Positions 1 to 5,908 of a stretch of 7,600 bases of DNA are shown here, one piece after another (position 1 is the stretch's first letter; each line of letters opens with the position of its first letter). A model generated the notes under the pieces. It saw only the letters and a list, made by a program, of their open reading frames with translations. It was not told the DNA's origin and did not search any database. Both the position numbers and the translations under genes were made by a program. The stretch comes from an uncultured beta proteobacterium (GTDB lineage Bacteria > Pseudomonadota > Gammaproteobacteria > Burkholderiales > Burkholderiaceae_C): contig CAJASG010000338.1 in the NCBI GenBank assembly GCA_903944555.1, forward strand, positions 1 through 7,600, given 5' to 3'.

Positions 1-378
1 AGCGGCGTCCACCTCATCAAGTTCTGGTTTTCGGTAAGCCGCAGCGAGCAACGTCGTCGCTTCAAGGAGCGTGAACTGCACCCGCTGAAACAATGGAAAT
101 TAAGCCCGATTGATCTGGCCTCGCTGGACAAATGGGAGGATTACACCAAGGCCAAAGAGGCCATGTTTTTCGAAACCGATACAGCCGATGCGCCGTGGAC
201 CGTTATCAAATCTGATTGCAAAAAACGGGCGCGCCTAAATGCAATGCGGTATGTCTTGCACAAACTACCTTATGCCAACAAGGACCTGTCCAACATTGGT
301 ACGCTGGACAACCTGCTGGTCGGCCGCGCCCATGTGGTGTACGAGCGAGGCGAGCACCCTGGCGGCGCGATTTTGTAA
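1..378 (+). CDS. ppk2: Polyphosphate kinase 2 (class I PPK2), C-terminal part, 5' end outside window
   Basis: This is the last 125 residues of a PPK2-family enzyme, which transfers phosphate between polyphosphate and nucleoside di- or triphosphates in the cytoplasm. The reading frame is open from base 1 to the TAA at 376-378. Family-typical signatures run in order: KFWFSVSRSEQRRRF at residues 8-22, a WKLSPIDL segment near residue 37, an APW motif near residue 65, and the basic SDCKKRARLN stretch near residues 72-81. These belong to the lid and C-terminal part of the P-loop kinase fold; the Walker A and B motifs must lie upstream of the window. A single full-length PPK2 domain, class I, is the expected form, but that cannot be checked here. 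It converges on dsbB with a 22-base gap. Recognition of the family is firm; nucleotide preference cannot be read from this part. Confidence 0.93.
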   Translation, partial: SGVHLIKFWFSVSRSEQRRRFKERELHPLKQWKLSPIDLASLDKWEDYTKAKEAMFFETDTADAPWTVIKSDCKKRARLNAMRYVLHKLPYANKDLSNIGTLDNLLVGRAHVVYERGEHPGGAIL

Positions 379-386
379 AGACGAAA

Positions 387-407
387 GCGTTAATGTCGTG
401 TTAACGC
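387..407. terminator. Dyad between convergent ppk2 and dsbB, possible bidirectional terminator
   Basis: A perfect 7-bp inverted repeat, GCGTTAA (387-393) and TTAACGC (401-407), encloses a 7-base loop. Read on the minus strand it is followed by a T-rich stretch (TTTCGTCTTT); on the plus strand only CTTT follows. It overlaps the last codons and stop of dsbB and lies nine bases after the ppk2 stop, a usual place for a shared terminator. The stem is short and partly AT, so termination is an inference. Confidence 0.4.
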
Positions 408-901
408 CTTTGAATCTGGCGCCAGACCAGCGCCAGAGCCAATAGACCCATAGCGCAAAACCACAGGAACGACCAATTGGCAATGGTTCCGCCCAAAAAC
501 GTCCAGTCAACCTTGCTGCAGTCGCCACTTCCCTTGAACAGCATGGGTATGACGCGCTGCATCGGAAAATTCTCGATCATTCCGTAGAGGTCACGTCCGC
601 AGGACACCACTTCGGGTGGGTACCACTGCAGCCAACTCTGACGTGCGGCCACAAATGCGCCAGACCCACCCAGCAGTAAGACCACCACTCCACCCAAGAT
701 TTGCAAGCCTTTTCGGCCTGTAGCCCCCGTCAGACCTGCGCAGACAGCTATCAAAACAAGAGCATACCGTTGCACGATACACATCGGACAAGGCTCCAGC
801 CCGACCACATGTTGCAGGTACATGCCAAACACCAACAATAAAACGCAGGCCAAACTCATTGCCAAAAATATGCGCCGGGGCGCCTTGTCAAACCAGTCCA
901 T
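401..901 (-). CDS. dsbB: Disulfide bond formation protein B (DsbB), inner-membrane quinone reductase
   Basis: DsbB reoxidises the periplasmic thiol oxidase DsbA and passes electrons to membrane quinone. From the ATG at 901 the product has 166 residues, close to E. coli DsbB. Four hydrophobic segments are visible (about 12-33, 44-61, 68-86 and 141-160). Both essential cysteine pairs are present: CPMC (C38, C41) in the first periplasmic loop, followed by the conserved QR, and C101 with C128 in the second loop. The spacing closely matches the E. coli cysteines. The frame extends upstream to TTG codons at 913 and 922; an AAGG (923-926) lies nine bases before the 913 TTG, so a start there is possible. 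None of the starts has a strong Shine-Dalgarno sequence. The gene is convergent with ppk2 and divergent from yggX, so it is probably transcribed alone. No dsbA is in the window. Confidence 0.95.
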   Translation of the reverse strand: MDWFDKAPRRIFLAMSLACVLLLVFGMYLQHVVGLEPCPMCIVQRYALVLIAVCAGLTGATGRKGLQILGGVVVLLLGGSGAFVAARQSWLQWYPPEVVSCGRDLYGMIENFPMQRVIPMLFKGSGDCSKVDWTFLGGTIANWSFLWFCAMGLLALALVWRQIQRR

Positions 902-965
902 CAAGAAGTTCAAAATTTTCAACCTTGTTTAAAGAAGTTTCTGAGCCCATTGTGCCAACAAAGTT

Positions 966-978
966 CCGTAAATAACGG
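966..978. repeat. Small palindrome in the dsbB/yggX divergent spacer
   Basis: CCGT (966-969) and ACGG (975-978) flank AAATA. The ten bases CCGTAAATAA recur at 2182-2191 in the other divergent spacer. The rest of 902-1085 shows no convincing -35/-10 pair for either gene. It also contains two small dyads, CGAAT-AAG-ATTCG at 1028-1040 and TGTTT-TTAG-AAACA at 1047-1060. The function is unknown; these could be protein-binding sites or chance. Confidence 0.25.
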
Positions 979-1074
979 CATGGAAGACGAAGCAACATGC
1001 CCGCAAAACCACAGCGGCGGCGCAAACCGAATAAGATTCGCCGTCCTGTTTTTAGAAACACCCCTATTTCAAGC

Positions 1075-1079
1075 AAAGG
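1075..1079 (+). promoter_or_regulatory. Ribosome binding site of yggX
   Basis: AAAGG ends six bases before the ATG at 1086, which supports that start. It is one of the few clear Shine-Dalgarno-like sequences in the window. Confidence 0.6.
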
Positions 1080-1085
1080 CTCCAC

Positions 1086-1358
1086 ATGGCACGCACCGTA
1101 AACTGTATCAAGCTCAACAAAGAAGCCGAAGGTCTCGACTTCCCACCCTACCCAGGGGATCTGGGTAAACGCATTTGGGAAGGCGTCAGCAAAGAGGCTT
1201 GGGCCGCCTGGTTAAAGCACCAGACCATGCTGGTCAATGAAAACCGTTTGAACCTGGCGGATGCACGGGCCCGACAGTATTTGGCACGACAAATGGAGAA
1301 CCACTTTTTTGGCGATGGCGCCGATGCCGCGCAGGGCTACGTGCCGCCCACGGCCTGA
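1086..1358 (+). CDS. yggX: YggX family oxidative damage protection / Fe(II)-trafficking protein
   Basis: This is a 90-residue cytoplasmic protein, essentially full length against the 91-residue E. coli YggX. It starts [16 protein letters not shown] and includes the family hallmarks: the single N-terminal Cys7, the [12 protein letters not shown] segment (residues 19-30), KEAWAAW (36-42) and KHQTMLVNE (44-52). Known roles for the family are protection of iron-sulfur enzymes from oxidants and handling of labile ferrous iron; the exact biochemical activity is debated. The start is supported by the AAAGG six bases upstream. The gene stands between a divergent dsbB and a convergent receiver-like gene, so it is probably monocistronic. 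Its presence in the same window as sulfite reductase, an iron-sulfur enzyme, is probably coincidental given the distance. Confidence 0.96.
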   Translation: MARTVNCIKLNKEAEGLDFPPYPGDLGKRIWEGVSKEAWAAWLKHQTMLVNENRLNLADARARQYLARQMENHFFGDGADAAQGYVPPTA

Positions 1359-1366
1359 GTACCTTT

Positions 1367-1391
1367 CGCCCAGTGACACACCATTTGGGCG
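1367..1391 (+). terminator. Weak hairpin between convergent yggX and the receiver-like gene
   Basis: CGCCCA (1367-1372) pairs with TGGGCG (1386-1391) across a 13-base loop and fills most of the 33-base gap after the yggX stop. The plus-strand sequence that follows is TCAAACCTTTTC, only a partial T tract, and the minus strand has none. It is a possible terminator for yggX, with modest support. Confidence 0.3.
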
Positions 1392-2129
1392 TCAAACCTT
1401 TTCTAGCAGGGCAATCAGCTGCCGGGGGTCAAAAGGGATCTCCAGCAAACCTGTGCAACCCAAGCGCTCGGCCTGCTCCATGATCGACCATGAGGGGGCT
1501 GCGGTCGCCACCACCACAGAGCGAATCGGAGTTGGCAATTCGTGCAGCGTTTGCACCAGGGCCCAAGGGTCGGCATCTGGCAGATCCAGCCCCATGATCA
1601 CCAAGTGATAGAGTCTTTGCGAAATTCTGGCGGCCGCGTCGCAACCCATTTCTGCATCGTCCACATCGGTTAGCCCAGCCAGGGCCAGACGGGCTCGCAA
1701 ATACAAGCGGTTTTCGCGCCCCAAGCCCACCAACAGGGTGGTTTTCACCCCAGGTGGGACTAATTGCGTTGAAGGCACCTCCGGACCAATATCGATGTCT
1801 AACGCGCCAGGCACGGAAAAAAGTCCATCAAGCACACCCAACAACGCAGGCCAGTCCACAGGCCTACTAGCCGAATGCCAGGCGTTCTTGTGGCATCGAG
1901 AGCCGACGCAAATGCGTTTGAGGTTGGCATTGAAGCTGGGCAAAGCCAAATCCAGGTTGGCACCGTAACTATCCACATCAATCAACGCGACTTGTGGTGG
2001 CGCCCCGGCTTCGGGGGACCACAGTGCGTAAGCCGTTTCGCGGACCAAAGACAGCCGGAACAGGGTATTGAGCGAATGCCGCTCGACATCACTGAATCCA
2101 ACGACTTTGACCCAAATGTTTGATGCCAT
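1392..2129 (-). CDS. Protein with two tandem degenerate response-regulator receiver-like domains
   Basis: This 245-residue soluble protein has no DNA-binding or enzymatic output domain visible. Residues 5-104 look like a first receiver-like fold: VKVVGFSDVERHSL at the start, VALIDVDS with Asp51 where a phospho-acceptor would lie, and a RPVDWPAL segment where a receiver would have Lys-Pro. Residues 130-245 are a clearer second receiver: TLLVGLGREN, then LVIMGLDLPDAD, VVVATAA and LLEIPFDPRQL. In this copy the acidic pair of strand 1 is replaced by Gly135-Leu136, the phospho-acceptor position by Gly180 and the strand-5 lysine by Ile231; Thr209 remains. It therefore probably works as a non-phosphorylated protein-interaction module. 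A proline-containing linker (about 105-128) joins the halves. I chose the ATG at 2129 because the first strand begins right after it; the frame is open upstream to 2288, but that extension is cysteine- and serine-rich and unlike the domain. No Shine-Dalgarno sequence is visible. No cognate histidine kinase is nearby. Confidence 0.78.
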   Translation of the reverse strand: MASNIWVKVVGFSDVERHSLNTLFRLSLVRETAYALWSPEAGAPPQVALIDVDSYGANLDLALPSFNANLKRICVGSRCHKNAWHSASRPVDWPALLGVLDGLFSVPGALDIDIGPEVPSTQLVPPGVKTTLLVGLGRENRLYLRARLALAGLTDVDDAEMGCDAAARISQRLYHLVIMGLDLPDADPWALVQTLHELPTPIRSVVVATAAPSWSIMEQAERLGCTGLLEIPFDPRQLIALLEKV

Positions 2130-2156
2130 GCATGAAGCATATGCCAACGCATCAAA
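2119..2156. repeat. Perfect 8-bp inverted repeat enclosing the start of the receiver-like gene
   Basis: TTTGATGC (2119-2126) and GCATCAAA (2149-2156) are perfect inverse complements separated by 22 bases that include the ATG at 2129 and a GCATATGC (2138-2145). It could be an operator, or an mRNA hairpin that holds the start codon in its loop. Function is inferred only from position. Confidence 0.35.
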
Positions 2157-2303
2157 TTTTGAAGAGGCGTACTCCAACCGCCCGTAAATAAAAATTACGG
2201 ACACCCCACGGCCATTTCGGGAAGAGCTTGCTAAAGTGGGGCTTTCGGACGCAAAAGCCGTCCACGCCTTTGAGCAGCACCAGCACACAACCCGGTAGAC
2301 CGT
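2130..2303. promoter_or_regulatory. Divergent intergenic region between receiver-like gene and CNNM/SulP unit
   Basis: This 174-base spacer should hold promoters for both directions, but I cannot find a convincing pair of sigma70 hexamers. It contains the palindrome CCGTAA-ATAAAAA-TTACGG (2182-2200) in a short AT-rich patch, the separated repeat CCCCAC (2204-2209) and GTGGGG (2236-2241), and GGACG (2247-2251) with CGTCC (2259-2263). TGA at 2271-2273 closes the frame upstream of the CNNM gene and limits how far its start can move. Confidence 0.4.
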
Positions 2304-3608
2304 TTGACGCCCTTATTTATTCTCATTTTCCTGATTGCCGCTTGCGGATTTTTCGCGTTGGCGGAGATGGCCTTGGCCGCATCGCGCAAGTCCCGTCTCC
2401 AGCAATTAGCCGATGCAGGCGACAAGGGCGCGGCCTGTGCGCTGGCGATCAAAGGCACGCCCAGCCGATTTATCGCGGCGACCCAAACCGGCCTCACCAC
2501 CGCCAGTCTCTTGTCCGGTATTTTTGGCGAGGAGGCCCTTGCCGTGCATATGGTCGCATTCATCAATACGAATGTGCCATCACTGTCTGCCATGAGCAAC
2601 CAGATTGCATTCGCATTGACCATCACCGTGATCACCGCGACTGCCATTGTCTTTGGCGAGATCATTCCCAAGCGCATTGCATTGGCCTACCCTGAAGAGG
2701 TGGCCAAGGGGGTTGCCCCCTTTATGCGCGTCTTTATTCAACTGCTGGCACCGGCCATTCGGGTCTTGTCCTGGTCGGCAGACTTGGTGCTGAGCGTGCT
2801 GCCGTTTCGTTCTGCACCGGCGGTGACTGGCGTTGAAGATATCCTGGCGCTGGTGGATGAAGGCGAGCTGTCCGGCTCCATTGGCAAGGAGCAAAGCCAT
2901 ATGTTGTGGAACGTATTCCGCCTAGAAGACCGCCACCTTGCTGCAGTCATGACACCGGTGAAAGATGTCACGCTGATCGACCTCGCCATCCCGCATGAAG
3001 ACAATCTCAACACCATACGTGCAGCACCCCACGGCCGCTACCCGATCTGCCGTGGCGGCCTGCAACAGGTGCTGGGTCTGGCGGAAAGCCGCTCGGTCCT
3101 GAAGGCGGCACTGTCTGGCGAGTTCCGGTTCGCTGATTTGCCGATGATTCCGCCGGTCTACGTCCCATCGGCCCTGACCCTGATCGAGTTGTTGCGCATT
3201 TTCCGGGAGCAAAGCACCGACTTCGCCTTCGTCGTCAACGAGTTCGGAGTGACCGAGGGCATTGTGACCTTGAGTGATGTGTTTGAGACCGTCGCTGGCG
3301 ACATGATGCCGGGTGCAACCAACCCCGACCAGGCATTGGCTGTGCAACGCGACGATGGTTCCTGGCTGCTGGATGGATTGCTGCCCATCGATGAAATGAA
3401 GGAGAAGCTCGGAATATCCGAACTGGCCGACGAAACGCATGGCCTCTACCATACGGTGGGCGGCTTCGTGGTGACCTCGATTGGGAAAATCCCCAAACGG
3501 GCCGAGAAATTCACCGCGGGCGATTGGCAATTCGAAGTCGTCGACATGGATCGCAACCGGGTTGACGAAGTTTTGGCATCGCGACGCCCGCAGCCCAACG
3601 GCCAATAG
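2304..3608 (+). CDS. CNNM-domain/CBS-domain membrane protein (HlyC/CorC family, YfjD/CorB-like)
   Basis: This 434-residue inner-membrane protein belongs to the family often labelled hemolysin or CorC; characterised relatives are linked to magnesium (and cobalt) transport or efflux, and the hemolysin name is historical. Residues 1-175 form the CNNM (DUF21) domain with hydrophobic segments at about 3-20, 59-73, 101-118 and 137-168, an N-terminal FFALAEMALAASRKSRL motif and the signature GEIIPKR at 118-124. An acidic helix (VEDILALVDEGE, 177-188) leads to MTP at 216-218 and two CBS domains (about 216-268 and 280-333), the second containing VVNEFGVTEGIVTLSD. The C-terminal CorC_HlyC domain covers about 346-426 (DGSWLLDG, HTVGGFV). 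The start is a TTG without a clear Shine-Dalgarno sequence; a stop at 2271 and the lack of another start codon leave no good alternative. The TAG stop directly abuts the ATG of the transporter gene, so the two are probably co-transcribed and translationally coupled. The substrate is unproven. Confidence 0.92.
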   Translation: MTPLFILIFLIAACGFFALAEMALAASRKSRLQQLADAGDKGAACALAIKGTPSRFIAATQTGLTTASLLSGIFGEEALAVHMVAFINTNVPSLSAMSNQIAFALTITVITATAIVFGEIIPKRIALAYPEEVAKGVAPFMRVFIQLLAPAIRVLSWSADLVLSVLPFRSAPAVTGVEDILALVDEGELSGSIGKEQSHMLWNVFRLEDRHLAAVMTPVKDVTLIDLAIPHEDNLNTIRAAPHGRYPICRGGLQQVLGLAESRSVLKAALSGEFRFADLPMIPPVYVPSALTLIELLRIFREQSTDFAFVVNEFGVTEGIVTLSDVFETVAGDMMPGATNPDQALAVQRDDGSWLLDGLLPIDEMKEKLGISELADETHGLYHTVGGFVVTSIGKIPKRAEKFTAGDWQFEVVDMDRNRVDEVLASRRPQPNGQ

Positions 3609-5831
3609 ATGAAACCCATGATCCCCTTTTCAACTTTGTCAGCCAAGCTCAAAATCCCCGGCGATTTTTGGGGCGGTTTTGCCTCCATGTTGGTGGCCCT
3701 GCCGGCCTCCGTGGCCTTTGGTGTCACGGTGTATTCCGCCATCAGCCCACAGTACGCCGTGTTTGGTGCGCTGGCGGGTATCTTGGGTGCCGCTGCGCTG
3801 GGGCTGATCGCGCCCACCTTTGGTGGGACGGACCGGTTGATCAGTGCGCCCTGCGCGCCTGCCGCCGCAGTGCTCTCTGCCTTTGCCATTGAGTTGGTCA
3901 AGCAAGGCGCCAATCCATCGAGCATCGTGCTGCTGCTGACCGTGCTGGGAATCTTGACTGGCGTGATTCAGATGCTGATCGGCTTTCTGGGTGCCGGGCG
4001 GATGATCAAATACATCCCCTACACGGTGGTCAGCGGGTATTTGAGCGGGGTCGGACTCATCATCATTGGCAGCCAGTTGCCAAGGTTTGTCGGGGCAAGC
4101 AACGATGTGCCCTGGTGGACCGCCGCCGTCTCCCCGGCGCTGTGGGACACGCGCAGTCTGATTGTGGGCGCAATTACGGTCGTGGTGGCCTTGCTTGCGC
4201 CCAAGGTCACCAAGGCAATCCCCAGCACCATCCTGGGCATTGCTGGCGGGGTGCTGGCGTACATGGGCCTGGCCAATACCGATGCAGCCATGATGACGCT
4301 CAACGATAACAAGCTGGTGCTGGGTGCACTGGGCGCGTCGGGTGAGGGTTATATCGCCACCATTACGGGGCGCTGGACGGACATTGGCGAGCTGAAGCTC
4401 TCCCAAATCGCCGCCCTGTTCGGCAGCGCGCTCACTTTGGCGGCACTGCTGTCCATCGACACGCTCAAGACCTGCGTGGTGATTGACCAGATGACGCGCA
4501 CCCGCCACGAGCCCAATCGCGAACTTTTCGCACAGGGCTTGGCCAACATTACCTCGTCCGCCATTGGCGGCATTCCTGGCGCAGGCACCATGGGTGCGTC
4601 CATGGTGAATCTGTCCAGCGGAGCGCAAACCCGCGTTTCCGGCATCATTGAAGGCGTGTTGGTATTGATTGCGGCACTGGCCTTAAGCAGTTTTATCGCC
4701 TGGATTCCGATAGCCACGCTGGCCGGAATTCTGATCGTGGTGGGCTTGCGCATGATTGATACCCAACCGCTGAGCTTTCTGGAGTCGCGCGCCACCGTGT
4801 TTGACTTCGCCGTTGTCGCAGTGGTCATTGGCTGCGCCTTGACGGTGGGGTTGATTGCGGCGTCGGCCGCCGGTGTTGCCCTGTCGATTTTGCTTTTTGT
4901 GCGGGAACAGGTCGGTGGCTCGGTGGTACGGCACAAAACCTTTGTCAACCAGCGTTCTTCTACTTGGTACCGCCCGGAAGCAGAGATGCGCATCATTGCC
5001 CAAAAGGGAGACAAGGCGGTGATTTTTGAGCTGCAGGGCAGCCTGTTTTTCGGCACCACCTACGAGCTGTACTCGGTGCTGGAGCCCGAGCTAAAAACGC
5101 GCGACTACGTCATTCTGGATCTGCGGCGCGTGCAGTCGGTCGACATCACGGCCGCCCACATGCTCAACCTCGTGCGCGACATGCTGCGCGAACGCGGCGT
5201 GCCCTTGCTGCTGACCCATGTTCGCGAGCAACTGCCCAATGGCCGCAACTTGCTGGAATTCCTGAAGCAGACCGGACTCATTGACGGCAGCGACTCGGTT
5301 CTGGTGTTCAAGACCATCGAATCCGCCATTGAATGGGTGGAGGACCGCTTGGTAGGAGACGTAGCGCAGCCCGAGAATGAGGAAGTCGCCTTGAATCTGC
5401 AGGAAATGGACCTGTTTCGCAGCCACAAGGACGAGACCATTGCCGACCTGGAAGCCCGAATGCAGCAGCGCAGCTACAAGGCAGGTGAATCCATTTACGC
5501 AATGGGTGACCAAGGCTTGGAGTTGTTTTTGATCCGCCGTGGTGCGGTACGCATCACCGCCCCGATCAGTGGCAGCCGACAGTTGCACCACATTGCGACC
5601 TTTGGGCGGGGTGACTTTTTCGGCGGGATGGCTTTTCTCGATGAGCGCGTCCGCAGCGAAAATGCGATTGCACACACGGACATTGACGTGTTCGTGCTGT
5701 CGCTGGAGCAGTTCAACCAGCTGGCTGAAAACCACAAGAAGCTGGCACTGCTGCTGATCACGGCGATTTCCCGCACTTTGGCGCAGCGTCTACGCCACGC
5801 CGATGGAGAGCGAACACTGCTTCATGTGTAA
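3609..5831 (+). CDS. SulP-family anion transporter fused to STAS and cyclic nucleotide-binding-like domains
   Basis: A 740-residue inner-membrane transporter in three parts. Residues about 15-435 are the SulP (SLC26-like) core with many hydrophobic helices, the early GGTDRLISAPCAP motif (72-84), and LLSIDTLKTCVVID (280-293), whose Asp284 matches the position of a sodium-site residue in the cyanobacterial bicarbonate carrier BicA. Residues about 460-580 are a STAS domain (VIFELQGSLFFG; LDLRRVQSVDITAAHML), with Thr514 where SpoIIAA-type STAS domains carry the phosphorylated serine. Residues about 600-725 are a Crp-like beta-roll (YKAGESIYAMGDQG, FLIRRGAVRIT, GRGDFFGGMAFLD). The sugar-phosphate-binding cassette keeps Arg682 but has Gly673 where cyclic nucleotide binders have Glu. 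Substrate could be sulfate, bicarbonate or another anion: the cys genes downstream favour sulfate, but they have their own promoter. Starts at the ATG touching the CNNM stop; an ATG at 3618 is also possible. There is no obvious terminator after it. Confidence 0.93.
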   Translation: MKPMIPFSTLSAKLKIPGDFWGGFASMLVALPASVAFGVTVYSAISPQYAVFGALAGILGAAALGLIAPTFGGTDRLISAPCAPAAAVLSAFAIELVKQGANPSSIVLLLTVLGILTGVIQMLIGFLGAGRMIKYIPYTVVSGYLSGVGLIIIGSQLPRFVGASNDVPWWTAAVSPALWDTRSLIVGAITVVVALLAPKVTKAIPSTILGIAGGVLAYMGLANTDAAMMTLNDNKLVLGALGASGEGYIATITGRWTDIGELKLSQIAALFGSALTLAALLSIDTLKTCVVIDQMTRTRHEPNRELFAQGLANITSSAIGGIPGAGTMGASMVNLSSGAQTRVSGIIEGVLVLIAALALSSFIAWIPIATLAGILIVVGLRMIDTQPLSFLESRATVFDFAVVAVVIGCALTVGLIAASAAGVALSILLFVREQVGGSVVRHKTFVNQRSSTWYRPEAEMRIIAQKGDKAVIFELQGSLFFGTTYELYSVLEPELKTRDYVILDLRRVQSVDITAAHMLNLVRDMLRERGVPLLLTHVREQLPNGRNLLEFLKQTGLIDGSDSVLVFKTIESAIEWVEDRLVGDVAQPENEEVALNLQEMDLFRSHKDETIADLEARMQQRSYKAGESIYAMGDQGLELFLIRRGAVRITAPISGSRQLHHIATFGRGDFFGGMAFLDERVRSENAIAHTDIDVFVLSLEQFNQLAENHKKLALLLITAISRTLAQRLRHADGERTLLHV

Positions 5832-5840
5832 GTACCGCCT

Positions 5841-5859
5841 ATATTCCTAGTTGGAATAT
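5841..5859. promoter_or_regulatory. LysR-type (CysB-like) operator candidate
   Basis: ATATTCC (5841-5847) and GGAATAT (5853-5859) form a perfect 7-bp dyad with a TAGTT spacer. The inner part fits the T-N11-A pattern bound by LysR-family regulators. It overlaps the -35 element of the promoter for the permease-cysI operon, where a CysB-type activator would be expected to act. A weaker dyad, GAAAA (5860-5864) with TTTTC (5879-5883), lies just downstream. That the regulator is CysB is inferred from the genes controlled. Confidence 0.55.
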
Positions 5860-5879
5860 GAAAATTACAAAAATATAGT
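5851..5879 (+). promoter_or_regulatory. Sigma70-like promoter for the permease-cysI operon
   Basis: TTGGAA (5851-5856, four of six matches to the -35 consensus) and TATAGT (5874-5879, five of six to the -10) are separated by exactly 17 bases in the most AT-rich stretch of the window. The expected transcript would start near 5886 and have a leader of about 23 bases before the GTG at 5909. The imperfect -35 fits a promoter that needs an activator. Confidence 0.6.
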
Positions 5880-5908
5880 TTTCAATCTAAGACAAAAAAC
5901 CTACATTC

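Noticed and set aside
1028..1060. Small dyads CGAAT-AAG-ATTCG and TGTTT-TTAG-AAACA upstream of yggX as operators
   Set aside because: Arms of only five bases are expected by chance in a spacer of this size and no promoter elements align with them.
1261..1608. Plus-strand open frame across the end of yggX and into the receiver-like gene
   Set aside because: It runs out of frame through yggX and antisense to the receiver-like gene, with no recognisable content.
2130..2288. N-terminal extension of the receiver-like protein up to an ATG at 2288
   Set aside because: The extra residues (MCWCCSKAW...) do not resemble a domain or signal peptide and would remove the divergent promoter region; the fold begins right after the ATG at 2129.
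3639..5735. Several long minus-strand open frames opposite the SulP gene (such as 3639-4628, 4349-5059 and 5091-5735)
   Set aside because: Their translations are low-complexity, rich in His, Gln, Gly or Ser/Thr, with no family likeness. The plus-strand frame encodes a full recognisable transporter. They are by-products of GC-rich codon use.
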